From assembly GCA_947258885.1 (NCBI GenBank), contig CAMYKD010000042.1, forward strand, positions 1 through 41,173: a DNA stretch of 41,173 nucleotides. Reading direction: 5' to 3'. Under the pieces are notes generated by a model that was not told where the DNA came from, did not search any database, and saw only the letters and a program-made list of their open reading frames with translations. Origin of the DNA: an uncultured Kiloniellales bacterium (GTDB taxonomy: Bacteria; Pseudomonadota; Alphaproteobacteria; Kiloniellales; JAKSDN01). The stretch's first letter is position 1, and each line of letters begins with the position of its first letter. A program made the position numbers and the translations under genes. Shown here in pieces: positions 16,967-27,044 of this stretch.

Positions 16967-17632
16967 GTGCCGGGGCGGCGCCTTCTCCGGCACGCCGCCA
17001 CGGCCCTCGGGATCCTGCTTGTCGGGGCCGGGCTTTGGCGGATCGGCGCGGCCGGGACGATCCATGCCAAGGCCTGGCTCGCCCAGGTCCTGCTGACGCG
17101 GGCCTGGGAGGCCACGCTTGCCGGCGCCTCGGCGGTCCGCCCCTGGCCCTGGGCCGATACCTATCCGGTGGCTCGCCTGCGAGTGCCGATGCTCGAAGTG
17201 GACCAGGTCGTCTTGGCCGGTGCCAGCGGGCGGACGCTGGCCTTCGGCCCGGGCCACCTCGGCGGCACGGCTACGCCCGGCAGGGCAGGCCACACGGTGC
17301 TCTCGGGCCACCGCGACACCCATTTCCGCTTCCTCCAGGATCTCGAGGCCGGGACCGAGCTGCGCCTGCAGCGGCCGGACGGTGCTTGGCGCAGCTACCG
17401 GGTCGTCGAGACCCGGGTGATCGACGCACGGCGCGCCCGGCTGGCCCCGGGTGATGGACGCCCGGCCCTCACCCTGGTCACATGCTATCCTTTCGACGCG
17501 GTCGTCCCCGGCGGTCCGCTGCGCTACCTGGTCTTCGCGGAGGGCGAGAGCGCTGCGGCGGGCGAGGCCTTGCACGCGGAGCTGGCCTTTGCGTCCGCGC
17601 GGCAGGGAGTCCTGATCGGACCCGGGCCCTAG
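16967..17632 (+). CDS. Class GN sortase
   Basis: A 221-residue sortase starting at GTG, directly after the stop of its target. A hydrophobic anchor (about 9-29) precedes the sortase barrel. The catalytic triad is visible: His115 in SGHRDTHF, Cys173 in LVTCYPFDAVVPGG, Arg187 in LRYLVF. Family members of the GN class are found in Gram-negative marine bacteria and act on the adjacent VIT/VWA protein. The sequence gives no other LPxT substrate in this window, consistent with a dedicated single-target system. The near-overlap with the target gene implies translational coupling. Confidence 0.92.
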   Translation: MPGRRLLRHAATALGILLVGAGLWRIGAAGTIHAKAWLAQVLLTRAWEATLAGASAVRPWPWADTYPVARLRVPMLEVDQVVLAGASGRTLAFGPGHLGGTATPGRAGHTVLSGHRDTHFRFLQDLEAGTELRLQRPDGAWRSYRVVETRVIDARRARLAPGDGRPALTLVTCYPFDAVVPGGPLRYLVFAEGESAAAGEALHAELAFASARQGVLIGPGP

Positions 17633-17776
17633 GCCGGATGACCCGCTCCGCGAAGGCTTGGCCGGGTTACTTGCAGTTGTGCTGTTGCGGATTCGAAGGG
17701 CCGGTTCGGTTAACGGGTTGTTTTCTAATTCCACGCTAAGATTTATATTAATAGACTAGTATATATAGGCTGGCCA

Positions 17777-18265
17777 ATGACTACGTTTCTGTCGGGCGAG
17801 CGGCGGCTCGTCATACGGATCCTGGAGCTTTGGGAGAATTTGCGTGGTGCACGGCGCTTTCCGAGCGTGTCCGATGTGGAGTCGGCGGATCTTGGGGCCT
17901 ACTGGGCGAACTGCTTCTTGATCGCGGTCGGCGCCCAGCCCGAGCTCGCCTCGTTCCGCTATGTCGGCGGCGGCCTCCTGGTCCCGGACTGGGACGAGGT
18001 CGCCGGGCGCGCGGTGGCGGACTGTCCTGAACAAACCGTACTCCGGCATGCGTCGTCGTACATGACCAAGGTTATCCACAAGCGCGTCCCCATTTCCATC
18101 GGAGGGGATTTCGATATCGACGAGTCCAGGATCGTGTACCGCAGCATCATCTTGCCCCTGTCAGACGACGGAACGCTGGTGAATTTCCTGTTCGGCGCAG
18201 CGAACTGCCGCCTGGTGGCCGGCGCCGGCGGGCTCGCAAGCCCGGCGGACATCCGCCAAGTGTGA
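17777..18265 (+). CDS. PAS_5-type protein
   Basis: A 162-residue protein of the alphaproteobacterial PAS_5 kind: LWENLRGARRFPSVSDVESADLG at the N-terminus, FRYVGGGLLVPDWDEVAGRAV in the middle, and a C-terminal strand region RIVYRSIILPLSDDGTLVNFLFGAAN. No output domain follows, so it may signal through a partner. A run of A+T-rich bases (17725-17770) lies just before the start and probably holds the promoter. The ribosome site is weak. The next gene begins 25 nt downstream. Confidence 0.72.
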   Translation: MTTFLSGERRLVIRILELWENLRGARRFPSVSDVESADLGAYWANCFLIAVGAQPELASFRYVGGGLLVPDWDEVAGRAVADCPEQTVLRHASSYMTKVIHKRVPISIGGDFDIDESRIVYRSIILPLSDDGTLVNFLFGAANCRLVAGAGGLASPADIRQV

Positions 18266-18290
18266 CCGGGTAGCTTGGAGATACGCGGAG

Positions 18291-18722
18291 ATGGCAATGT
18301 TGATCGCATACGAGGTCCATACATACGAAAGCGGATCGTGGCAGATCGCGTCGCTGTTCGACGACAGGGAACTCGCGCTCATCGAGGCGCGCCGGATCGA
18401 GGAGGGCCTGCGCCACCGCGAAACGCGCGTCGTGGAGGAAACCCACGACGAGGAGAGCGGCCGGACCAAGAGCAAGGTGATCTATTCCAGCCCGAAACTC
18501 CGCGCGGCCGAGAGCGCGGCAACCCAGGCGAAACAGACAGCCCAGGCGGCAAAGCCGGGGACGCCGGGGGCCGTTCGAAGACACCGGAGGCCCAGGCGCC
18601 GACGCTCGGCCGCCACGGAAAGTCAGCCGAGCCTGGGGATGATCGGTCTGACGTTCTTTCTGATCCTCGGCTTCGGAATTGCGGCCCTCATCGCGCTGCA
18701 GCACTTCTCCAACCTGGGCTGA
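18291..18722 (+). CDS. Hypothetical tail-anchored membrane protein
   Basis: A 143-residue protein of unknown function. The N-terminal half (about 1-65) is a compact acidic and basic domain opening with LIAYEVHTYESGSWQIASLFDDRELALIEARRI. A low-complexity Ala/Gln/Lys then Arg-rich linker (RRHRRPRRRR, about 95-106) is followed by one C-terminal hydrophobic helix (about 116-136). This predicts a cytoplasmic domain anchored at its C-terminus. The start is uncertain between ATG 18291 and ATG 18297; CGGAG lies at a good distance from the second. Confidence 0.7.
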   Translation: MAMLIAYEVHTYESGSWQIASLFDDRELALIEARRIEEGLRHRETRVVEETHDEESGRTKSKVIYSSPKLRAAESAATQAKQTAQAAKPGTPGAVRRHRRPRRRRSAATESQPSLGMIGLTFFLILGFGIAALIALQHFSNLG

Positions 18723-18935
18723 TTCCCAAGACCGTGATAAGGACGCATTTCTCGAATACGCGTTCGGCCGCCCGCTGGCCGGGCGCTGCGGCGTGGTGCG
18801 CGTACAAAATGCGGCGTCTTTGCTCACAGCGGGTTGATTAGACAGTTCCTTATGCGCGCGCTAGCCTGATCCGCGGTGGGCCGATCGATGGGACGGCCGA
18901 CCTTGGAGCTAAACGCAACGCAAGGGAGAGAGCCG

Positions 18936-19397
18936 ATGAGGAGAGTCCTATGCGCGCTGAGCGCTGGCCTGGCGCTGGGCCTGGCCGGTCAAGCTTTGGC
19001 GGCCGATTCGCCGGAGAACCTGGTTAAGTACCGTCAGAGCGTCATGAAGGCGATCGGCGGCCACACCGGTGCGATCGCCGCCGTGGTCAAGGGCGAAGTG
19101 AGCTATGGCGCCCACGTCGCCAATCACGCGCGCGGGATCAGGGACATGAGCCTGATCGTCCCCGATATCTTCCCGGCCAACAGCGGTCCCATGGATTACG
19201 CCGATACCGGGGCGCTGCCCAAGATCTGGGAGGAGCCCGCGAAGTTCAAGCTGGCGGTCTCGGCTTTCCAGTCGGCGGCCGCGAAATTCGCCGATATCGC
19301 CGAAGGCGGCGACAGTCAGGCCATCGCCGACGGCCTCGGCGCGCTCGGCAAGACCTGCGGCGGCTGCCACAAGCCGTTCCGCCAGAAGAAGGAATAG
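18936..19397 (+). CDS. Cytochrome c prime
   Basis: A 153-residue periplasmic haem protein. The signal peptide (1-22, ending ALAAD) is followed by a four-helix-bundle sequence beginning with LVKYRQSVMKAIGGHTGAIA. The C-terminal haem site is CGGCH (141-145), the usual position for class II cytochromes c. Family members bind NO or CO and may protect against nitrosative stress. The ATG has a GGGAGAG site; the 20 upstream codons in the frame are spurious. A di-haem cytochrome gene starts 8 nt downstream, so the two are probably co-expressed. Confidence 0.9.
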   Translation: MRRVLCALSAGLALGLAGQALAADSPENLVKYRQSVMKAIGGHTGAIAAVVKGEVSYGAHVANHARGIRDMSLIVPDIFPANSGPMDYADTGALPKIWEEPAKFKLAVSAFQSAAAKFADIAEGGDSQAIADGLGALGKTCGGCHKPFRQKKE

Positions 19398-19405
19398 CGG
19401 TCGGA

Positions 19406-20290
19406 GTGGGAGGCGCCTTGCGCCTCTTGGTCCCGGTCTGCGCCGTGTTGCTCGTTTCGGGCGCGTCGCTGGCCGGGACGGCTGCCGCCGAGCCCGACGC
19501 CGTTGCCCGCGGCAAGTATGTGCTGCGCGCCGCGGGCTGCGTCGCCTGCCATACGGACGAGAAGGGCGGCGGGACGGTCCTGGCCGGCGGCCGCGCGCTC
19601 GAGACGCCTTTCGGCACCTTCTACACGCCGAACATCACGCCCGATCCGGGTGCGGGCCTGGGCGGCTGGACGGAAGCGGATTTTCTGCAGGCGCTGAGCC
19701 AGGGCCGCGACCCGCAGGGCCGGCCCTATTATCCAGCCTTTCCCTATACCTCCTACCGCGGCATGACCGAGCAGGACATGAGGGACCTCTGGGCCTATCT
19801 GCAAAGCGTTCCGCCGGCCGATCGGGCCAACAAGCCGCACGAGCTTGGCTTTCCCTACGGCCTGCGGTTCCTGGCCACCGTCTGGCAGTGGCTCTATTTC
19901 GAGCCCGCGCCCTTCCGTCCGAACCCCGATCGGAGCGACGTCTGGAACCGCGGCGCCTATCTGGTACGCCATCTGGGGCACTGCGCCGAGTGCCACAGTC
20001 CGCGCGGCCGGCTCGGCGCGCTGGACGGCGGGCGCGAGCTGGCCGGGAATCCCGAGGGGCCGGACGGCAAGAAGGTGCCTAACATCACGCCGCACGCCAA
20101 GGACGGGATCGGCGGCTGGAGCAAGACCGATATCGCCTTCTTTCTCAAGACCGGGTTCCTGCCCGACGGCGACGTGGCCGGCGGCGCCATGGAGGACGTG
20201 ATCCGCGAAAGCACCAGCCGCCTCAGCGACGAGGACCGCGCCGCCATCGCGGCCTACGTCCAGTCCCTGTCCCCGGTGCCGGGACCGTAG
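19406..20290 (+). CDS. Di-haem c-type cytochrome
   Basis: A 294-residue exported protein with two class I cytochrome c domains. Haem motifs are CVACH (45-49) and CAECH (193-197), and each domain has a later NITP stretch and a C-terminal helix (EADFLQAL, KTDIAFFLK). It resembles the cytochrome subunits of alcohol or aldehyde dehydrogenases and of other periplasmic oxidases, but no dehydrogenase is adjacent. The start is uncertain: GTG 19406 has GGAG touching it, while TTG 19418 has GGGAGG at a normal distance and still gives a signal peptide. It is coupled to cytochrome c prime upstream and convergent with carA, 1 nt apart. Confidence 0.85.
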   Translation: MGGALRLLVPVCAVLLVSGASLAGTAAAEPDAVARGKYVLRAAGCVACHTDEKGGGTVLAGGRALETPFGTFYTPNITPDPGAGLGGWTEADFLQALSQGRDPQGRPYYPAFPYTSYRGMTEQDMRDLWAYLQSVPPADRANKPHELGFPYGLRFLATVWQWLYFEPAPFRPNPDRSDVWNRGAYLVRHLGHCAECHSPRGRLGALDGGRELAGNPEGPDGKKVPNITPHAKDGIGGWSKTDIAFFLKTGFLPDGDVAGGAMEDVIRESTSRLSDEDRAAIAAYVQSLSPVPGP

Positions 20291-20291
20291 C

Positions 20292-21500
20292 CTATCGGGG
20301 TTTCCGCCCGGCCTTGTGCTGCTCGATCAGCGCGACGAAGCGTTCGAACAGATAGTGGCTGTCCTGCGGGCCGGGCGAGGCCTCGGGGTGGTACTGGACC
20401 GAGAAGACCGGACGGCCCTCGATCCGGAGGCCTTCGTTGGAGCCGTCGAACAGCGAGACATGGGACGCTTCGAACTCGGGCGGCAGGGACGCCTCGTCCA
20501 CCACGAAGCCATGGTTCTGGCTGGTGATCTCGACCCGGCCGGTGACCAGGTCCTTGACCGGATGGTTGGCGCCGCGATGGCCCAGATGCATCTTGCTGGT
20601 GCGCGCGCCGAGCGCCAGGGCCAGGATCTGGTGCCCGAGGCAGATGCCGAAGATCGGCAGGCCGGTGCCGAGCAGCTCTTGGACGGCCGGCACCGCGTAA
20701 CGCCCGGTCGCCGCCGGGTCGCCGGGACCGTTGGACAGGAACACGCCGTCGGGCCGGTGGCTCAGGATCTCCTCCGCCGTGGCGCCGGCCGGCACCACGG
20801 TGACCCGGCAGCCGAGCGCGGCGAGACAGCGCAGGATGTTGCGCTTGGCCCCGAAATCGACCGCAACGACGTGATGTTTCGGCGACTCGAGGCGGCCGTA
20901 GCCTTCCCCCAGGGCCCAGCGGGTCTCGTCCCAGGCGTAGGTCTGGCGGCAGGTGACCTCGTCGGCCAGGTCCATGCCCTCGAGGCCCGGCCAGGCCGTC
21001 GCCGCGGCCTGCAGCGCCGCGGGGTCGAGCGCGCCGTCGGAGGCGTGGGCGATACAGCCCCGGGGCGCTCCCAGCTCGCGAATCCGGCGGGTCAGCGACC
21101 GGGTATCGATCCCGGCGAGGCCGATCAGGTCCTGCGTTTTGAGCCAGGTGTCCAGGTGCTGGGCCGCGCGCCAGCTCGACGGCTCCGTGATGTCGGCGCG
21201 CAACACCAATCCGCGCGCCGCCGGGGTCGTGGTCTCGACGTCCTCGGAGTTGGCCCCGACGTTGCCGATATGCGGGAAGGTGAAGGTGATGATCTGTCCG
21301 GCGTAGGAGGGGTCGGTCAGGATCTCCTGGTAACCAGTGATCGAGGTGTTGAAGCAGACCTCGCCCACCGCGCGGCCCTCTGCGCCCACCCCGCGGCCCC
21401 AGAACACGGTGCCGTCGGCCAGCACCAGCGCCGCGGTCGCATCGGCGGGCCGCCCGGTCCGGTCCGGGGCGGCGGCGGCGGCGATGCTCGCTTGGTTCAT
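20292..21500 (-). CDS. carA: Carbamoyl-phosphate synthase small (glutaminase) subunit
   Basis: A 402-residue protein. The N-terminal CPSase domain has [15 protein letters not shown] and [17 protein letters not shown]. The C-terminal class I glutaminase domain has the nucleophile Cys287 in GICLGHQ and the His/Glu pair in [10 protein letters not shown]. It releases ammonia from glutamine for the large subunit, feeding pyrimidine and arginine synthesis. carB is not next to it: the neighbour downstream is a convergent cytochrome gene. It is divergent from yqeY-dnaG-rpoD, an arrangement often seen in alphaproteobacteria. Confidence 0.95.
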   Translation of the reverse strand: MNQASIAAAAAPDRTGRPADATAALVLADGTVFWGRGVGAEGRAVGEVCFNTSITGYQEILTDPSYAGQIITFTFPHIGNVGANSEDVETTTPAARGLVLRADITEPSSWRAAQHLDTWLKTQDLIGLAGIDTRSLTRRIRELGAPRGCIAHASDGALDPAALQAAATAWPGLEGMDLADEVTCRQTYAWDETRWALGEGYGRLESPKHHVVAVDFGAKRNILRCLAALGCRVTVVPAGATAEEILSHRPDGVFLSNGPGDPAATGRYAVPAVQELLGTGLPIFGICLGHQILALALGARTSKMHLGHRGANHPVKDLVTGRVEITSQNHGFVVDEASLPPEFEASHVSLFDGSNEGLRIEGRPVFSVQYHPEASPGPQDSHYLFERFVALIEQHKAGRKPR

Positions 21501-21584
21501 GAGGACGCGTCCTTCGGGCGACAGGGGCGGATCACCAAGCGGCGGCCTGCCCGCCGGCCGGCCCGAACAGCCGGCGGCGGCACC

Positions 21585-21613
21585 TGTTTAAGCCAAGGCC
21601 GGCCCGGGGTCAA
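21585..21613 (-). promoter_or_regulatory. Candidate carA promoter
   Basis: On the minus strand TTGACC (21613-21608), a 17-nt spacer and TAAACA (21590-21585) lie about 85 nt before the carA start. The -35 and spacing are good; the -10 is weak. Confidence 0.42.
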
Positions 21614-21670
21614 GTTGGACGTATAGAAATTAATCATTATAAATCATAAGGTTACGATAAATCGGAGGGT

Positions 21671-21699
21671 TTGCCATTTGGCGGCGAATTCGCTAGTCT
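21671..21699 (+). promoter_or_regulatory. Candidate yqeY-dnaG-rpoD promoter
   Basis: TTGCCA (21671-21676), a 17-nt spacer and TAGTCT (21694-21699) precede the ATG at 21740. An A+T-rich stretch (21622-21660) lies just upstream, as is common before strong promoters. Confidence 0.42.
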
Positions 21700-21739
21700 C
21701 GCCACCGTTTCCACGGATCCTAGTGCCGGAGGCTCAGCT

Positions 21740-22195
21740 ATGCTGCGCGCCCGTTTGAACGATGATTTGAAAATTGCGCTCAAGGCGAAGGACCAGCTGG
21801 CCGTCGCCACGTTGCGCCTGATTCTGGCGGCGCTGAAGGACCGTGACATTGCGGCCCGCGGCAAGGGCAACTGCGACGGCGTGGGCGAGGACGAGATCCT
21901 CGAGCTGCTGCAGAAGATGGTGCGCCAGCGGCGCGAGTCGATCGAGGCCTACTCGAACGGCGGGCGCCAGGACCTCGCCGACCGTGAGGCCGCGGAGATC
22001 GAGGTGATCAAGCGGTTCCTGCCCAAGGAGCTGGGCGAGGCCGAGGTCCGGAGCGCCATCGACCAGACCATAAGCGAGCTCGAGGCCAGCAGCATCAAGG
22101 ACATGGGCAAGGTCATCGGCACCCTGAAGGAGCGCTATGCCGGGCGCATGGATTTCGGCAAGGCGAGCCAGCTGGTAAAGGAGCGCTTGGCCTGA
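21740..22195 (+). CDS. GatB/YqeY domain protein
   Basis: A 151-residue protein of the YqeY family, related to the tail domain of the GatB amidotransferase subunit. Marks are LRARLNDDLKIALKAKDQLAVATLRLILAALKDRDIAAR, an EIEVIKRFLPKELGE stretch, and the C-terminal MGKVIGTLKERYAGRMDFGKAS. Its precise role is not established, though tRNA-dependent amidation is often suggested from the domain. The ATG at 21740 has GGAGG 7 nt upstream. The position before dnaG and rpoD is the conserved arrangement in this class. Confidence 0.9.
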   Translation: MLRARLNDDLKIALKAKDQLAVATLRLILAALKDRDIAARGKGNCDGVGEDEILELLQKMVRQRRESIEAYSNGGRQDLADREAAEIEVIKRFLPKELGEAEVRSAIDQTISELEASSIKDMGKVIGTLKERYAGRMDFGKASQLVKERLA

Positions 22196-22297
22196 TGGGG
22201 CCGGCTGGCCGGGCCCGCAAAACGATCCCCAAGGTTTTCCCGCGGAAGTCCACCGACTTTTCCAGAACATATTGATTCGCGATCGGCATTCGCGCTC

Positions 22298-22324
22298 TTG
22301 CCGCCCGCCGGGCTCTGCTAGTAT
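22298..22324 (+). promoter_or_regulatory. Candidate dnaG promoter
   Basis: TTGCCG (22298-22303) and TAGTAT (22319-22324) are 15 nt apart, 30 nt before the dnaG ATG. The elements are good but the spacer is short. It would let dnaG-rpoD be expressed apart from yqeY. Confidence 0.4.
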
Positions 22325-22353
22325 TACGGCCCGGAGTCGCCAGCGAAAGCGCC

Positions 22354-24249
22354 ATGACCTTTCCGCCCCAGTTCCTCGACGAGATCCGTGCCCGCATCGT
22401 GCTGGCCGACCTGATCGGCCGCCGGGTCAAGCTGAAGAAGCGCGGCCGGGAGCATGAGGGGCTCTGTCCCTTCCATACCGAAAAAACGCCCTCCTTCACC
22501 GTCAGCGAGGACAAGGGCTTCTACCATTGCTTCGGCTGCGGCGCCCACGGCGACGCCATCGGCTTCGTCATGCGCGGCGAGGGGCTGTCGTTTCCCGAGG
22601 CGGTGGAGAAGCTGGCGGGCGAGGCCGGGCTGCCGGTACCGCAAAGCTCGCCGGAGGAGCGCGCCGCCGCGCGCCGTCGAACGGACCTGGGCGAGGTTCT
22701 GGAGCTGGCCTGCGCGTGGTTCGAAACGCAGCTTTCCGGCCCTGGCGGCGAGACGGCGCTGAGCTATCTGACCGGGCGCGGTGTGCGGTCCGAGACCATT
22801 GCCCAATTCCGGCTCGGCTTCGCGCCCGGCCGGCGCGGGTCCCTGCAGAAGGCGCTGAACGCCAAGGGTATCGGCGACGATCTCTTGGTCGAGGCCGGAC
22901 TGCTGAAACGGCCAGAGGACGGCGGGCCGCTGCGCGACTACTTCTTCGACCGGGTCGTCTTTCCGATCGCCGACCGGCGCGGACGGGTCGTCGCCTTCGG
23001 CGGCCGGGCGCTGGGCGAGGCCAAGGCCAAGTACCTGAACTCTCCCGACACGCCGCTGTTCCACAAGGGCCGCGTTCTCTACAACCTGGCCCGCGCGCGC
23101 CAGGCGGCCCACGACACCGGCGAGCTGATCGTCGCCGAGGGCTACATGGACGTGATCGCGATGAGCCAGGCGGGCTTTCCGGGAGCGGTGGCGCCGCTCG
23201 GCACGGCGATCACCGAGCGGCAGATCGTCGAGCTCTGGCGCCTCGCCGCCGAGCCGGTGCTCTGCCTGGACGGCGACGCGGCGGGCCGGCGGGCCGGGTT
23301 TCGGGCGGCGCTCACCGCCCTGCCGGGTCTCGCCCCGGGGCGCTCGCTCGGCTTCGCCCTGCTGCCGGCCGGCGAGGATCCGGACAGCCTGCTCGCCGGC
23401 CGGGGACCGGAGGCCCTGCGCCGGGCGCTCGATGCGGCGCTCGGGCTGAGCGACCTGCTGTGGCTCATGGAGGTCGAAGGCCGCAACCTCGCCACGCCCG
23501 AACGCCAGGCCGGCCTGCGGCAGGCCCTCAAAAAGAACATCGCGGAGATTCGCGACCCGGACGTACAGGCCGCCTACCGGCAGGCGATGGAGCAGCGATT
23601 CGAGACCGCTTTCGGCTACAACCCGGTGACCGGCCGGCGCGTCCACGGCGGCGGACGCGCCGGCGCCGGGCCCCGGCGGGGCCTCGGCCCCGGGCGGCGG
23701 CCCCCACCGGCCCTCGTCCCGGTGGGCCGCGGGCTGCGCCAGTCGCCCGGGGAATTGCGCCATCGCCGTGAGCAGGTGCTCCTGGCCGCGGCGATCAACC
23801 ACCCGGAGCTCCTGGCCGAGCACGCCGAGGACCTGGCCGGTCTCGAGCTGGCCGACACCGGGCTGCGGCGCCTCGCCGGGGCGCTGGTCGACCTTGTTGC
23901 CGGGACGCCGGACCTTGACAGCGAGGCCTTGAAACGCCACCTGTGCGAACAAGGCTTTTCGAAGGTTCTGGACGGTCTCTTGAACCGGCGGGTGTATGAA
24001 ACATGGTCCTTCGTGAAGCCGGAAACGCCGCTTGCCGAAGTGCGCCCGAACTGGGTGCACTTTTTGGCGTTGCACCGTGAGCGTCAGGCCGAGCTGGACG
24101 CGGCGCGGGCGGTGCGCGACTTGGCCGAGGATCTGAGCGAGGGACCGCTCGCCCGGTTTCAGGCCCGGCAACGCTCGGTGCAGGGGGGTGAAAGCAGACG
24201 CGTCGAGTTCGATGCCCTGAAAACGGTAGAGCCGGGCGAATCGAGCTAG
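22354..24249 (+). CDS. dnaG: DNA primase
   Basis: A 631-residue replication primase, which makes RNA primers on the lagging strand. The N-terminal zinc domain has CPFH (38-41) and CFGC (59-62). The Toprim catalytic core has EGYMD (about 263-267) and DGDAAGRRAG (about 305), and the RNA-polymerase-like part has FPIADRRGRVVAFGGRAL. A Gly/Pro/Arg-rich linker (about 425-465) leads to the C-terminal helicase-binding domain. Length and motif order are normal. It stands between yqeY and rpoD in the macromolecular-synthesis cluster. Confidence 0.97.
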   Translation: MTFPPQFLDEIRARIVLADLIGRRVKLKKRGREHEGLCPFHTEKTPSFTVSEDKGFYHCFGCGAHGDAIGFVMRGEGLSFPEAVEKLAGEAGLPVPQSSPEERAAARRRTDLGEVLELACAWFETQLSGPGGETALSYLTGRGVRSETIAQFRLGFAPGRRGSLQKALNAKGIGDDLLVEAGLLKRPEDGGPLRDYFFDRVVFPIADRRGRVVAFGGRALGEAKAKYLNSPDTPLFHKGRVLYNLARARQAAHDTGELIVAEGYMDVIAMSQAGFPGAVAPLGTAITERQIVELWRLAAEPVLCLDGDAAGRRAGFRAALTALPGLAPGRSLGFALLPAGEDPDSLLAGRGPEALRRALDAALGLSDLLWLMEVEGRNLATPERQAGLRQALKKNIAEIRDPDVQAAYRQAMEQRFETAFGYNPVTGRRVHGGGRAGAGPRRGLGPGRRPPPALVPVGRGLRQSPGELRHRREQVLLAAAINHPELLAEHAEDLAGLELADTGLRRLAGALVDLVAGTPDLDSEALKRHLCEQGFSKVLDGLLNRRVYETWSFVKPETPLAEVRPNWVHFLALHRERQAELDAARAVRDLAEDLSEGPLARFQARQRSVQGGESRRVEFDALKTVEPGESS

Positions 24250-24326
24250 AAATCAGGGATCAGGGGCGGCGGGTGCCAGGGGCGGCGTGTCGTCGTCGTT
24301 TTTTTGTGTCTTAGGCGTGAGGCTGT

Positions 24327-26323
<1,997 letters not shown>

Positions 26324-26327
26324 TTCG

Positions 26328-26537
26328 TTGAGCCGGGGCGGTGAAGGACAAGTCGAGGCTGCGATACAAGACCTGATCGGCCGTGGTCGCTTGCGCGGCT
26401 TCGTGACCTACGACGAAATCACCCAGACGATACCGCCCGAGCATGTTTCGTCCGACGAGATCGAGGATCTGATGGTACGCCTTGCCGGATTGAACATTGC
26501 CGTAGTTGACAGCGACGAAGCCGGGGACAACCCTTAG
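26328..26537 (+). CDS. Stand-alone sigma-70 region 1.1-like small protein
   Basis: A 69-residue ORF that is almost entirely a copy of sigma-70 region 1.1. Its [20 protein letters not shown] aligns without gaps to [20 protein letters not shown] of the adjacent rpoD, and IEDLM/VV matches continue to the end. Region 1.1 is the acidic DNA-mimic domain that keeps free sigma-70 from binding DNA. A separate copy could act in trans on sigma or polymerase, or may be a relic. The only in-frame start is TTG at 26328, with no clear ribosome site, 4 nt after the rpoD stop, so expression would rely on translational coupling. The frame is intact and similarity is at protein level with many silent or conservative changes, which argues for some period of selection. 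Confidence 0.6.
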   Translation: MSRGGEGQVEAAIQDLIGRGRLRGFVTYDEITQTIPPEHVSSDEIEDLMVRLAGLNIAVVDSDEAGDNP

Positions 26538-26618
26538 CCGATTCCTTTTGGCCACACCGCCGCTCAGGTGGCCCCTGTTCTTACCTGCCGGCGGTGCGGA
26601 CGAAGGGACGGAGCGCCG

Positions 26619-27023
26619 ATGATCGGGACCATCCACAAGCTGGTGCGCGCCAGCCAGAAGATGCGGCAGGAGACCGGCCGCGCGCCCGGCGCGCACGAGC
26701 TGGGGATGCGCCTCGGCATGGACCCGGCCGAGGTGCGCGAAGCCCTCAAGATCGCCAAGGGACTGGTCTCGCTCGAGGGCGCGCCGGGCGACCCGGCCGA
26801 GGACGACGCGGAGGACGACGCGGAGGCTGTGGCGTCGCCCGCGCCCGAGGGCCTGACCGCGCGCGAGGAGCGCGTGCTCTGCATGCGCTTCGACATCGCC
26901 ATGGAGGCCGACCCGGCCCTGGAGCGCCTGGGCCAGCAGCTTCTGGAGAGCCGCAGGCGCCTGCGCGAGATCGAGGCGCGGGCCCGCCGCTCGCTGAAGC
27001 CCGAGGACCCGGAGGCGTCGTGA
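26619..27023 (+). CDS. Sigma-70 regions 3-4-like protein without region 2 (copy A)
   Basis: A 134-residue protein colinear with the C-terminal part of RpoD. MIGTIHKLVRASQKMRQETGR matches [21 protein letters not shown] at the start of region 3; EVREALKIAKGLVSLE follows; then an acidic linker (EDDAEDDAEA); then [19 protein letters not shown] and a region 4.2 helix-turn-helix in which rpoD's [13 protein letters not shown] has become LESRRRLREIEAR, changing -35 contact residues. A 22-nt block (26851-26872) is identical to rpoD. Without region 2 it cannot bind core polymerase or a -10 element in the usual way. The ATG at 26619 has GGACGGAG 6 nt upstream. Regulator, competitor or decaying duplicate are all open. 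Confidence 0.68.
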   Translation: MIGTIHKLVRASQKMRQETGRAPGAHELGMRLGMDPAEVREALKIAKGLVSLEGAPGDPAEDDAEDDAEAVASPAPEGLTAREERVLCMRFDIAMEADPALERLGQQLLESRRRLREIEARARRSLKPEDPEAS

Positions 27024-27044
27024 CCGGATGCGGACCCGCGGCCC

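Noticed and set aside
14623-17115. 830-codon minus-strand frame opposite the VIT/VWA gene
   Set aside because: No recognisable domain; it mirrors a well-supported gene on the other strand.
22324-24171. 615-codon minus-strand frame opposite dnaG
   Set aside because: dnaG on the plus strand has all family motifs; the antisense frame is a by-product of its codon use.
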